A stretch of 64,000 bases of DNA from the NCBI GenBank assembly GCA_937927515.1, contig CALBDO010000032.1, forward strand, positions 52,515 to 116,514, in the 5' to 3' direction. Position 1 is the stretch's first letter, and the number at the start of each line of letters is the position of its first letter. The notes beneath the pieces were generated by a model that was not told where the DNA came from, searched no databases, and worked only from the letters and a program-made list of their open reading frames with translations. Below are positions 9,008 through 18,451 of the stretch, in pieces. The DNA comes from Candidatus Kapaibacterium sp. (lineage in GTDB: Bacteria > Bacteroidota > Ignavibacteria > Kapaibacteriales > UBA2268). The translations under genes and the position numbers were made by a program.

Positions 9008-10340
9008 AATCCTCTTCCTCTCTTTTTCTTTTTTAATTTTTCTCAGCGTCTCGCTTCGTAGTCAAAATTCTATAATTCTTGTCAATGCCGACAGCGTAAT
9101 AGGCTATGTGATTAATAATGTTTCATTTCGAGATTTTATTGGAAATGTGCATCTCCGTCAGGGGAACATAGATTTGTTTTGCAATAAAGCAGTTCAAAAT
9201 TTAGAATCAAATAGCGCGATTCTTTCTGGCTCTGTACGTATCGTTCAGGATACTTTAATTTTGCTTTCCGAATATATCGATTTTGATGGTAATAAATCGT
9301 TTGCAAGTTCTCCTTCGAGCATTGAGATTAAAGACCAACAAAATTTTTTGCGAGCAAATTTTGGTACATACGACTTTAAGTCAAAAGTTGCAGTTTTCGT
9401 TGATAGTGTAGTTTACAGAGAAAAGCAAATGTCAATTTTTGCTAATAAGGTAGAATATAATCGAAACACTCAAGTAGTTGTTTGCTACGGAAATGTTAAT
9501 GTTGAAACAGATTCGCTCAATTTGTCTTGCGATACTTTGACTTACAATAGGTCCAAAAATACGATTTTTGCAAGTTCAAATGTTATTACAAAAGCAAAAT
9601 ACGAAAACATACATACGCATTCTGGCAAGTTATTTTACGAAAGAGCCAAGAGATATTCCAAGAATTATGAATCACCATCTCTACTTCTAATTGACACTAT
9701 CAAGACAACGGAAAAATTTGAGAATATCCAGCTTGATACTTTGTTCATTTTTGCAGATACACTTGTTTCGGAAAATTTAGATAATGAACTGGTAATCTCA
9801 TTTCAGAAAAACATAAAGCTTTTTAAAGGCGATTTGACATCTATTGGAGAATTCGGCAAGATTTACGAAAAAAGTGAATGGGGTTTTTTGATTGGGAAGC
9901 CAGTTCTATGGTTCGACTCGACTGAACTCAGGGGTGATTCTCTCTTTTTTAGTTTTAACGACAGAAGGATAAACTTTCTGGCATTTTTTAATAATTCTGC
10001 TATACTCACTCCAAGTAGTTTCGATACAAATTGGATTAATTTAGTTATCTCGGACACGATAAAAGTATTTCTCGACTCTAATCGTGTAGATTGTGTATTG
10101 GGTATTGGTAATGCAAAAACAAGTTACTTTTTGAAAGACGAAGAAAGTGGAACCATTCAACTTGCAAATTATGCGTCGGATTCTGTGAAAATTGATTTTG
10201 TTGAAAATGAAATTGAAACTGTTACTTGGTTGGGCAACGTGAATGGAGAAGTTATTCCAAGAAGCATATTTGAAAAAAATTTGGAGAAGTTTTATAATAT
10301 TCCTAGAGATTTTTTGATTAAAAAACCAAGTCATAAATAA
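9000..10340 (+). CDS. OstA/LptA-like organic solvent tolerance domain protein
   Basis: A 446-aa exported protein. The ATG at 9000 overlaps the end of the macrodomain gene by 8 nt and starts a clean signal peptide ([21 protein letters not shown], cleavage near Q). The longer frame starting at 8934 would put 22 charged residues in front of this signal and is rejected. The mature part is beta-rich with repeating short segments of the OstA/LptA type ([57 protein letters not shown]), in which strands list a feature and then its cost. This resembles the OstA-like proteins of Bacteroidota, thought to act in lipopolysaccharide transport across the periplasm. It is longer than LptA (about 185 aa), so it may have several such domains. 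The precise role is unproven. Confidence 0.75.
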   Translation: MYRILFLSFSFLIFLSVSLRSQNSIILVNADSVIGYVINNVSFRDFIGNVHLRQGNIDLFCNKAVQNLESNSAILSGSVRIVQDTLILLSEYIDFDGNKSFASSPSSIEIKDQQNFLRANFGTYDFKSKVAVFVDSVVYREKQMSIFANKVEYNRNTQVVVCYGNVNVETDSLNLSCDTLTYNRSKNTIFASSNVITKAKYENIHTHSGKLFYERAKRYSKNYESPSLLLIDTIKTTEKFENIQLDTLFIFADTLVSENLDNELVISFQKNIKLFKGDLTSIGEFGKIYEKSEWGFLIGKPVLWFDSTELRGDSLFFSFNDRRINFLAFFNNSAILTPSSFDTNWINLVISDTIKVFLDSNRVDCVLGIGNAKTSYFLKDEESGTIQLANYASDSVKIDFVENEIETVTWLGNVNGEVIPRSIFEKNLEKFYNIPRDFLIKKPSHK

Positions 10341-10384
10341 ATTTAGATATTTTTTATTAAATTAGCTTATTATTTAGAAATAAA

Positions 10385-13300
10385 ATGAAACGTTATAGAA
10401 TACATAAGTTTATTTGTATATTAATTTTGCTTCCCCAATTTATCTATTCCCAGATGCAGTACTCCTCGTATGAAGGCACGCATTTTTTTGTTGGCTTTAT
10501 GCAGAACGAAATTACAATAGACCCTCGTTACGGTGGTTTGCATTTGAAGTTATTTATTTTCCCTTCCTCGACCACCGACATTACAATAATTTTTCCCAAC
10601 GATAGCGTTGTTAATTATACAAACATTACTCCATCGAAAAGCCTTGAAGTTGGAGTTCCTATTAACTTTGAAAACTTTGAGTCGGAGGTTGTTAGGAAAA
10701 AAGCTATTGAAATCTTAAGTACAAATCCCATTCTAGTATATGGATTTTCAAGTCAATATCTTACTTCTGATGCGTTTACTGCAATACCAGTTGAAAAATG
10801 GGGCAAAGAATATGTAATTATTTCTATACCCAATGACCAATATTCAGCTCCCACTGATGTCGTTTTGGACCCAATAGACTCATTATATCGAAAAACACCT
10901 AGGCAAAGCGAGTTTTTAATTATATCTGCATTCGATTCTACTGAAGTTACTTTTTATCCTCGTTCAATAACGGAGAAAGGAATACAAGTTGGTTATCCTA
11001 AAAGTGTAATATTGAATAAAGGACAAACTTACCTTGTAAAGTCTTTTCCTTTTCAAAAAGGCTATGGAGATTTGAGCGGGACGGTCGTTCGTGGCAATAA
11101 ACCTTTTGGTGTAGTCTCGGGGCACGTTCGCACGGCAATACCTCAAGGTCTTGTTCCAAAATGGGATTCCAAAAATCATCTTTGCGAGATGTTGATGCCC
11201 ACCACATCGTGGGGAAGAGAATTTGTAACGGTTCCATTTTCTGTTAGTCCTTATGGAGATTTAATAAAGATTACATCTTATTTCCCAAATACAACGGTAA
11301 CCTCTTTTTCTGCATCAGGAACTCAAACATATGTGCTAAGTGGCAGTTACGATGTTTTGGAAATTCCTTATGTTGATGAACCAAGAAAATGGGTATCGGA
11401 TAAACCTATTCAAATGGCTCAATTCCTAATGCATTCTGGTACTGATTGGGACTCCCCAAACTACGACCCAGCAATGACCCTTGTACCACCAATTGAACAA
11501 TTTGTCCAAAATCTTACTTTTCAAACTCCAGCAAATATTTCTTGGAACCCGGCACAGTTTGTAGCCCACTTTGTTAACATTATTGGAACAATAGATGCTT
11601 TGAATGAGACCTACATAAACTCTGAAAAGATTATTAATCTTTCGAATGATATTTACATTTTCAAATTATTCAATGATGCCTATTTCTGGGCTAATATTAA
11701 AATCCCTTATGGAAGGTATCAAATCGTAGCGAATAAAGGTAAAATTGCCGGTGTTGTCTATGGTGTTGGTCTAGCTGATGCTTATGCGCTTGTGCTTGGG
11801 GCAAGTCTTATTAATCCTTACATAAGAGACTCGATTCCTCCACAGCTCACTTACACGGATGATTGTGGCCGTCTTCAAGGTTACTTTTATGAACCAATTC
11901 AAAGCCCAAACACTGGAATTAACTACATTTATGTTGTTTCTGATAGTACTTTTAACTTTACCTACTTGCTCGGGGAACTGAAAGATACATCCACTTATGC
12001 ATATTTTACTGCTAATGTTGTAGACCCTTATAGAAAAGGAAAAATCGTTATTGAGGTTCGAGATAGGAATGGCAATTCCAAAAAGTTAAGTTATACTTAC
12101 GAACCTCCATCTATTTCTGTCCCGAATGAAGTAGTTTTCTCTAATGTAAAACCTTACGATACGTTGAGAAAATCAATCCTTATTAGGAACAATTCGTTTA
12201 AAATAAACATCTTAGATGTTTACTTTGCAAACAAGGACACAAGATTGAATTGGTACGTTCGTAGAAAAATTCCTTTTGAAATTGCTAATGCAGACACCTT
12301 TTCAATTGTTGTCACTTTGACTCCTAATGGTTATATTAAAGAACTTATCGACACTCTTACAATCAAAGTTGACTGTAATCTGACATACAAAATCCCAATT
12401 AAAGTTAATTTTTTAGAATGGAAATTTCAAACAATTGGTTATGATTTTGGTAAAGTGTATCTAAGCGATACTGCCTATGGTAAGGTTGGGATTGTTAATG
12501 AAAGTGATATCATAATTGCGTTTGATTCAATTGCTATAGGAACCTATCCAAATGTGTTCAAATTGTTAAAAAAACCAAAGTTTTCCTTGAAACCCGGGGA
12601 CACAGCATTTTTTGATGTTATGTTTACACCAAACGAGAGGAAAGATTATTCAAGTTACGTGATTTTCTATGATGAGTTAAAGGTGAATACACGTGCAGAA
12701 ATAATTGGAAGGGGAATTGCACCTCTTGTGGAATCTGTATTAATTGATTTTGGCAAGGTACGATTAAATAAAACCAAGGATACTGTTATTTATTTGATTA
12801 ATCACGGCAACACTGATGCAATTTTGAACTTTAATCGTCTTGAAAATTTTTCTACAGATTTTTCTGCAAATTTTGAATTTTTTCAAAATGTTAAATTCAA
12901 GGATACAATCCCAGTTGAGATAAGCTTTACTCCTAAAATTGTAGGAACAAAATCCCAAAAAGCCTATTTCACTCTTGATTGGAAGCTCCATCCAGAGATA
13001 ATTATCGAAATGAAAGGCGAGGGCATTTTGCCAAATGTTGAAACCTTCGATGTTCAATTTGATACAATTTTCGTTTTTGAGAGTGCTACCAAACAATTCG
13101 AAATAGCCCTCTCCAACGGAACAACCGACCTATACATCAAAGAAATTATTCCATTTTCCGGGGACATCAATTCCTATGAAATTGACTTTACTGATTTAAA
13201 AGACTTGGTGCTTTCTCCCGGCTCTTCTTTGTCTATTCCTATCACGTTCGAACCAAAGTTTGTAGGCGCACATCAAATGACACTTTTGCTTGTAAGTGAT

Positions 13301-14398
13301 GCTACTCCATCCGATACTCTTTTACTTTCGTATATTAATGTGACTGGCTTTGCAAAGCGTAGGGATACATTAGATGCTAATTTGATTGTAAGTAAAAATA
13401 TCCCCGATTACTTGTGTAATCTTGTAAAAGTCGATTTCTCTGTTGAAAACACTGGAAATGTAGAATTCCCTATATTTGGGACAAAATTCGAATTTGAAAA
13501 TTTCATATGTAAAAATGTTGATACTTCTATTACTGGAAGTATTGTTATTCCGGGCGACAAGATTATAGGTTCATTAACTGGTTTTTCCACAAGCACCCAG
13601 AACGCAAAAGTAAGAATGTATATTTATTACGGCTACCGTGGAGATTCATTACTGTTTAAAGAAATCGAATTTAATCTCAATAAAATTAGACAAATATTTG
13701 AGTTAGAATTTCCAACGGCGAAATTAAAGGTTGGAGAAAAAAGTAGTTTAAAGGTAAAAGGTAGGTTTTTAAATTCAACACAAGTTCCATTTGAATTAAA
13801 TTTAATAATTTCTGCTGGAAGAAAGGAGCAAATTCAGTTTCTGAGTGTTCCATTGGAAATAGAATTCAGAAGCAAGATGCAAAGCTGGAAATTGCCAGCA
13901 TTGGGTAGTTTCAAAAACAACATGGTAGAGGTTATATGCGAGAATGTGGTTGCGAGCGAGGATAATACTCAGTGGGAATTTGAACTACCTTTTCAACTTT
14001 TTTTAACAAGCGAATTATTTGTTGATTTTTCTGGATATGTGGCAGAAAATTCTTGCTTTTTAAAGGATGAAAGCTCTTTGAGAGTTCCAATTGAGCCATT
14101 CTGCATATATCCATTGAGAGATATTGAGTTAATTGATGAAGCAGAGTTGATAAGCTATTATCCTAACCCAATTGAAGATTACTTGATTTTAGAATTTGAG
14201 TCACAAAAAAAAGATTTTGCATTTATCCAAATTTTTGATAATTTAGGTAATACAATAACTGAGAAAATGAAAATAGACATTGATATTGGAAAAAATAGAG
14301 AAAAAATTAATTTCTACAATTTTGAAAATGGAATTTATTTCGTAAAATTGCACTTTAAAAATAGAACAAAACTAATTATGGTATTAAAAGTAAAATAG
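10385..14398 (+). CDS. Giant T9SS surface protein with IgGFc-binding-like N-terminus and choice-of-anchor-D repeats
   Basis: A 1337-aa secreted protein. It has a signal peptide (to about residue 22). An IgGFc-binding-protein-like N-terminal domain follows over about residues 25-480 (GTHFFVGFMQN, ILSTNPILVYGFSS, AIPVEKWGKEYVI, GVVSGHVRTAIP, LMPTTSWGREFV). A series of ASPM/SPD-2/HYDIN-like immunoglobulin modules comes next, about 570-990; these choice-of-anchor-D modules recur with FGKV or FGKVRL near the start and SLKPGDTAFFDVMFTP-like ends. The C-terminal T9SS type A sorting domain starts near ISYYPNPIEDYLILEF and ends in LIMVLKVK. The protein should cross the inner membrane by Sec and the outer membrane by T9SS. 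Its ligand is unknown; adhesion is an inference from architecture only. Confidence 0.85.
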   Translation: MKRYRIHKFICILILLPQFIYSQMQYSSYEGTHFFVGFMQNEITIDPRYGGLHLKLFIFPSSTTDITIIFPNDSVVNYTNITPSKSLEVGVPINFENFESEVVRKKAIEILSTNPILVYGFSSQYLTSDAFTAIPVEKWGKEYVIISIPNDQYSAPTDVVLDPIDSLYRKTPRQSEFLIISAFDSTEVTFYPRSITEKGIQVGYPKSVILNKGQTYLVKSFPFQKGYGDLSGTVVRGNKPFGVVSGHVRTAIPQGLVPKWDSKNHLCEMLMPTTSWGREFVTVPFSVSPYGDLIKITSYFPNTTVTSFSASGTQTYVLSGSYDVLEIPYVDEPRKWVSDKPIQMAQFLMHSGTDWDSPNYDPAMTLVPPIEQFVQNLTFQTPANISWNPAQFVAHFVNIIGTIDALNETYINSEKIINLSNDIYIFKLFNDAYFWANIKIPYGRYQIVANKGKIAGVVYGVGLADAYALVLGASLINPYIRDSIPPQLTYTDDCGRLQGYFYEPIQSPNTGINYIYVVSDSTFNFTYLLGELKDTSTYAYFTANVVDPYRKGKIVIEVRDRNGNSKKLSYTYEPPSISVPNEVVFSNVKPYDTLRKSILIRNNSFKINILDVYFANKDTRLNWYVRRKIPFEIANADTFSIVVTLTPNGYIKELIDTLTIKVDCNLTYKIPIKVNFLEWKFQTIGYDFGKVYLSDTAYGKVGIVNESDIIIAFDSIAIGTYPNVFKLLKKPKFSLKPGDTAFFDVMFTPNERKDYSSYVIFYDELKVNTRAEIIGRGIAPLVESVLIDFGKVRLNKTKDTVIYLINHGNTDAILNFNRLENFSTDFSANFEFFQNVKFKDTIPVEISFTPKIVGTKSQKAYFTLDWKLHPEIIIEMKGEGILPNVETFDVQFDTIFVFESATKQFEIALSNGTTDLYIKEIIPFSGDINSYEIDFTDLKDLVLSPGSSLSIPITFEPKFVGAHQMTLLLVSDATPSDTLLLSYINVTGFAKRRDTLDANLIVSKNIPDYLCNLVKVDFSVENTGNVEFPIFGTKFEFENFICKNVDTSITGSIVIPGDKIIGSLTGFSTSTQNAKVRMYIYYGYRGDSLLFKEIEFNLNKIRQIFELEFPTAKLKVGEKSSLKVKGRFLNSTQVPFELNLIISAGRKEQIQFLSVPLEIEFRSKMQSWKLPALGSFKNNMVEVICENVVASEDNTQWEFELPFQLFLTSELFVDFSGYVAENSCFLKDESSLRVPIEPFCIYPLRDIELIDEAELISYYPNPIEDYLILEFESQKKDFAFIQIFDNLGNTITEKMKIDIDIGKNREKINFYNFENGIYFVKLHFKNRTKLIMVLKVK

Positions 14399-14405
14399 GT
14401 GTATC

Positions 14406-15254
14406 ATGAGGTATTTTACAATATTCTTGGCTCTTATTCTATGTACATTTTCCTTAGCATTTGCCCAAGAAGAAGAGGAAGGACCAACCCCCTTAGGACC
14501 TGGAAAAGGAAGTGCAGCAATTTATTTGGGACCTGTCTCGGGTTTTAACCGTTCAATCCATTCTGCCAATTTAGCATCATTTGCTGATGACCCTTTGTGT
14601 CCTTTCTTTACCAATGGTTCTTCAAATGGGTTCTTCATCGGGGCATTTTACGAGCAAATACTTGGCGGTATTACTTCGAAGCATTCCCTTGTTGGAAGAA
14701 TTATATTCAACTCTATGCCTTCATCATTTATCAAAGAAGGCGATACATACCCCTCCTTAGTTGAAGATGGCAAAGGTGGTTTCACTACTGTTCTATCCTC
14801 GACAAGGCATACTCTCGATGTGACATATAGTATGTTGACAGTAGAGGCAATGTATAAATTTAATATTGCCTATGGCTTGGTTGTTACTGGTGGACCAACT
14901 TTCGATTTTGTTTTGAAAAGCAATTTGCTTCAAAAAATGGAACTTGTCGAACCAGCTAACGTGAAGTTCAAAAGGACCGAGGACCCACGAGTAAAACGCT
15001 ATGAAAATAATGATAGGACAATTGTTTCCTGGGATGGGCCTCCAGCCAGACCTACAAATCAAAATCCCGATGTAAAAGAATCCTCAGTGCGTTTTTCTTT
15101 GAAATTCGGTGTTCAATACGAAATAATCACTGGCACAAAGATAGACATTATTCCCGGTATCTTCTACAATCTAGGTGTGACAAACGTTAACAATGTTGAA
15201 TCTTGGAAAGTGAGTGCTATCCAAGCAGGAGTGGATATACGTTTTTCCTTATAA
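14406..15254 (+). CDS. Putative outer-membrane beta-barrel protein
   Basis: A 282-aa protein with a clear signal peptide (MRYFTIFLALILCTFSLAFAQ) and an acidic start to the mature chain (EEEEG). The rest is glycine- and aromatic-rich and alternates in the manner of transmembrane strands (AAIYLGPVSGFNRS, FFIGAFYEQILGG, LTVEAMYKFNIAYGLVVTGGP, VRFSLKFGVQYEI), and it ends VDIRFSL with a terminal hydrophobic residue typical of barrels. It resembles the PorT-like or generic outer-membrane barrels of Bacteroidota, but no specific family is recognised. It starts 7 nt after the giant T9SS gene and is the last gene before a strong terminator, so it is probably cotranscribed with it. Confidence 0.7.
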   Translation: MRYFTIFLALILCTFSLAFAQEEEEGPTPLGPGKGSAAIYLGPVSGFNRSIHSANLASFADDPLCPFFTNGSSNGFFIGAFYEQILGGITSKHSLVGRIIFNSMPSSFIKEGDTYPSLVEDGKGGFTTVLSSTRHTLDVTYSMLTVEAMYKFNIAYGLVVTGGPTFDFVLKSNLLQKMELVEPANVKFKRTEDPRVKRYENNDRTIVSWDGPPARPTNQNPDVKESSVRFSLKFGVQYEIITGTKIDIIPGIFYNLGVTNVNNVESWKVSAIQAGVDIRFSL

Positions 15255-15275
15255 AATATGCTCTCACATAAAACC

Positions 15276-15311
15276 AACGCTTACACAATTTTTTGTGTAA
15301 GCGTTTTTTTT
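15276..15311 (+). terminator. Strong rho-independent terminator
   Basis: A perfect 13-bp stem, 15276-15288 paired with 15293-15305, with a TTTT loop and a run of eight T (15304-15311). It closes the gene run that ends at 15254. The long frame of the next gene would start at a TTG (15310) inside its T tract. Confidence 0.93.
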
Positions 15312-15333
15312 GATATTCATATTTGGGGTTTCT

Positions 15334-15834
15334 ATGGAAATACTTTGGTCTCCATGGCGCTCACAGTACATTGATTCCTTTAAAGATGAGGAGAATAAAT
15401 CCTCTTGTTTTGTTTGCGAGGCTATTGAAAAAGTCGAAGAGGCAAAGGAAAGGCTTGTGGTCTTTCGAAACTTACATACCATTGTCTTGCTAAATAAATT
15501 TCCCTATAATGCTGGTCATTTGCTTGTTTCTCCTTTAAAGCATACTTCAACTTTGGACGATTTAACTAACGAGGACTTGTTGGATTTGATTTCAGTTGTA
15601 AGATTAAGCACGAATGTTTTGCAGAAAGCATTTATGCCACATGGTTTTAATATTGGGATAAACATCGGTCGTGTTGCGGGTGCTGGTCTTCCAGAGCATA
15701 TACATTTTCATGTCATACCACGTTGGAATGGTGATACTTCTTTTATATCTGTGATATCCGATACGAAAGTTATCTCTCAATCGATGGAGGAAATTTATCA
15801 CAAGCTAAGCTCCTTGTTTCAAAATATTCGGTAG
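15334..15834 (+). CDS. HIT family hydrolase (Ap4A hydrolase/phosphorylase-like)
   Basis: A 166-aa histidine-triad nucleotide-binding protein. The family cleaves dinucleoside polyphosphates and related nucleoside phosphates. The N-terminal WSPWRSQYI, CFVCEA (a possible zinc-binding pair in this subgroup), FPYNAGHLLVSPLKH, and the histidine triad HIHFHVIPRWNGD near residue 130 match the Ap4A-processing branch with the WR(A/S)xYI start. The ATG at 15334 is chosen because the longer frame begins at a TTG inside the preceding terminator. It ends 3 nt before rsmA. Confidence 0.9.
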   Translation: MEILWSPWRSQYIDSFKDEENKSSCFVCEAIEKVEEAKERLVVFRNLHTIVLLNKFPYNAGHLLVSPLKHTSTLDDLTNEDLLDLISVVRLSTNVLQKAFMPHGFNIGINIGRVAGAGLPEHIHFHVIPRWNGDTSFISVISDTKVISQSMEEIYHKLSSLFQNIR

Positions 15835-15837
15835 CAA

Positions 15838-16653
15838 ATGATTTCTGCTCCACCTACCCCCAAAAAATCGTTAGGACAGAATTTCTTGGTCGATTTTAAC
15901 ATCGCAAGAAAGATAATCAATTCGCTCGAACTGAATGAAAACGATTTTGTTTTAGAAATTGGACCTGGTAAAGGAATATTAACACGAATACTCTCTACCT
16001 TTCCAATAAATTACTTGGGAGTTGAAATCGACAAAACTTTTCAAAATTTGCTTAAAGAGATAGAATCGAAAACAAAGAATAAATATCATAATGTGTTATT
16101 TCAAGATTATCTTCTCATAAATGAAGGCGAATGGTGCGAAAAATTCAGTCAAAACATTAAATTGATAGGCAATATTCCTTATTATTTGACAAGTCCAATA
16201 TTATTTAAATTTCTCGAGCAAAGGAGATATTATGAAAAAGCTGTTTTGATGATGCAAAAAGAAGTTGCCAATCGAATTGTTGCTAAACCAAGGACAAAAG
16301 AGTATGGGATACTCTCGGTTCTTATTCAAATTTTTACACATTCTGAAAAATTATTTGATGTACCCCCCAGTTGCTTTTTCCCCGCACCGAAAGTTTTTTC
16401 CTCTGTTATTGAAATGGGAATTAACAAAGATATGGTAGATTATGAAAATTACCAACTTTTGAAATTGCTTGTTAAAACAGCTTTTAATAGAAGAAGAAAA
16501 GTACTACTAAATTCTTTATTTCGTAGATTAAAAATTAACGAAAAGATTCTATCAAAAGATGAGTTTCTCTATGGAGTTGCATCAAAAAGAGCCGAAGAAT
16601 TAGACCCTGCTGATTTTTTGAAATTAGTTGATAAAATTAAATTATACTCTTGA
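15838..16653 (+). CDS. rsmA: 16S rRNA (adenine1518-N6/adenine1519-N6)-dimethyltransferase
   Basis: KsgA/RsmA dimethylates two adjacent adenines in helix 45 of 16S rRNA, a late checkpoint of 30S assembly. The 271-aa protein has the N-terminal KKSLGQNFLVD, the SAM-binding LEIGPGKGILTRIL, GVEID, and the catalytic motif GNIPYYLTSPI (NIPY variant of NLPY). FFPAPKVFSSVI leads into the C-terminal helical domain. It starts 3 nt after the HIT gene. The following ABC exporter starts 4 nt after its stop, so all three form one transcription unit. Confidence 0.95.
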   Translation: MISAPPTPKKSLGQNFLVDFNIARKIINSLELNENDFVLEIGPGKGILTRILSTFPINYLGVEIDKTFQNLLKEIESKTKNKYHNVLFQDYLLINEGEWCEKFSQNIKLIGNIPYYLTSPILFKFLEQRRYYEKAVLMMQKEVANRIVAKPRTKEYGILSVLIQIFTHSEKLFDVPPSCFFPAPKVFSSVIEMGINKDMVDYENYQLLKLLVKTAFNRRRKVLLNSLFRRLKINEKILSKDEFLYGVASKRAEELDPADFLKLVDKIKLYS

Positions 16654-16657
16654 CAAT

Positions 16658-18451
16658 ATGACGAAATTCTCTTCCGATGAGGTTGAATACAAAGAGTTCG
16701 ACTGGCAGCTAACCAAAAAGTTATTTGCATTTGTTAAGCCATTTAGAACGCATTTCCTCTGGGCATTAGCACTGATGTTGATAACGACGATTCTTGGACC
16801 TCTGCGACCCTATCTTTCCAAAATCGCACTAGACGAATATGTACTTGCGTCCGACAGCAAAGGTTTTGTTTTAGTTGTAGTGTTGATTTTTTTGGTTCTG
16901 GCGACTCATTCATTCGTTCAATTTCTTGCGAATTACTTAATGAAAAGGCTTGGACAATATGCAATTCATAGGCTTCGCATTTCTCTTTTTGAACACATTA
17001 TGAAGTTGGATACAAGTTTCTTCGACAAGACACCTGTCGGTCGCCTTGTTACAAGAGTTACCAACGACATAGAAACAATTTCGGATATTCTCTCTGGTGG
17101 CTTAATAGTTATTATTACAGACTTAATATTAATCGTTGCGATTCTTGTCTTTATGTTTGCGTTAAATTTTAGTCTTGCTCTAATTACAATCTCGGTTTTG
17201 CCTTTGCTATTTATCGTGACTTGGGTTTTTAGAAGCAAAGTTCGAAAGGTTTTTCGTTTAATTCGCCAGAGTGTTGCAAAATTGAATTCCTTTTTAAACG
17301 AGTTCATATCTGGAATTTTTACGATAAAAATCTTTAACCGTGAATACTTATTCAACCTTAAATTTGATAAAATCAATTGTGAAAATAGGGACTTGTGGAT
17401 AAAAACAATTAACTATTACGCCATTTTCTTTCCAACGATAGAACTTCTTAGTGCAGTCTCTCTTGGACTAATAATTTGGTACACTGCCGAAAATATTTTG
17501 TCCGAGGCAATGACGATTGGAACCTTCTTTGCATTTATCCAGTACGCGGAGATGTTTTATCGTCCGATTAGGGATTTATCCGAAAAGTTCACAAGCCTTC
17601 AAAATGCAATGGCTTCTTCGGAAAGAATTTTTCAGATTTTGGAAACTTCGAAAAACATTGAAGTCTCTCGAGGTATGAAAAAATTCAAAGGTTTAGAAAG
17701 AGTTATTGAATTTAAGAATGTATCTTTTTCTTACGATGGACAGTGTGAAGTTTTGCATAACGTTAGCTTCAAAATTTATAAAGGTGAAACCGTGGCTATT
17801 GTTGGTCATACTGGTGCTGGTAAAACCACTTTAATAAATCTTCTGTGCCGATTTTACAATCCTACTTCTGGGGAAATTTTATTTGACGGCATAAACATTA
17901 ATGAGTTTGACTTAGCTTCTTTAAGAGAAAAAATTGCCCTTGTAAGCCAGGATGTTTTCCTCTTTTCGAGAAACATCCTCGAGAATCTATCTTTAGGGAG
18001 TGAATGGATGAGTTATGATAAAATAATCGAGGCTACATCGCAAATAGGTTCTCTCGATTTTATCGACAAGCTTCCAGAAAAATTCCATACTAACGTAATT
18101 GAGAAAGGTATAACCCTTTCTTCGGGACAAAAGCAATTAATTGCTTTTACCCGTGCAATTATCCGAAACCCAGACATTTTAATCCTCGATGAGGCTACTT
18201 CTAATGTCGACCCAGAACTTGAAAAACAAATTGAAAAAGCAACAAATGAACTAATAATTGGTCGAACCTCTATTGTGATAGCACATAGATTTTCTACAAT
18301 TCAAAAGGCAAATAGGATTATAGTTTTGCACAAAGGTAAAGTAAGGGAAATAGGTAGCCACTTGGAATTACTAAGCAAAGAGGGGATTTATGCAAAACTA
18401 TTCAAATTGCAATTTGAAAATCAATTAAATCGAACTACCTTTGATAGATAA
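16658..18451 (+). CDS. ABC transporter, fused permease and ATPase (exporter type)
   Basis: A 598-aa half-transporter of the MsbA/multidrug type: six membrane helices in about residues 20-320, then the nucleotide-binding domain. Walker A GHTGAGKTT is at 383-391, the signature LSSGQ at 487-491, Walker B ILILDEA with D511-E512, and the H-loop IVIAHRFST follows. The intracellular loop DKTPVGRLVTRVTNDIE is typical of the exporter family. The start is ATG 16658, 4 nt after rsmA; the longer frame would begin inside rsmA. It works as a homodimer or heterodimer. The substrate (lipid, drug or peptide) cannot be told from sequence. Its last 17 nt overlap the convergent amidohydrolase gene. Confidence 0.92.
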   Translation: MTKFSSDEVEYKEFDWQLTKKLFAFVKPFRTHFLWALALMLITTILGPLRPYLSKIALDEYVLASDSKGFVLVVVLIFLVLATHSFVQFLANYLMKRLGQYAIHRLRISLFEHIMKLDTSFFDKTPVGRLVTRVTNDIETISDILSGGLIVIITDLILIVAILVFMFALNFSLALITISVLPLLFIVTWVFRSKVRKVFRLIRQSVAKLNSFLNEFISGIFTIKIFNREYLFNLKFDKINCENRDLWIKTINYYAIFFPTIELLSAVSLGLIIWYTAENILSEAMTIGTFFAFIQYAEMFYRPIRDLSEKFTSLQNAMASSERIFQILETSKNIEVSRGMKKFKGLERVIEFKNVSFSYDGQCEVLHNVSFKIYKGETVAIVGHTGAGKTTLINLLCRFYNPTSGEILFDGININEFDLASLREKIALVSQDVFLFSRNILENLSLGSEWMSYDKIIEATSQIGSLDFIDKLPEKFHTNVIEKGITLSSGQKQLIAFTRAIIRNPDILILDEATSNVDPELEKQIEKATNELIIGRTSIVIAHRFSTIQKANRIIVLHKGKVREIGSHLELLSKEGIYAKLFKLQFENQLNRTTFDR

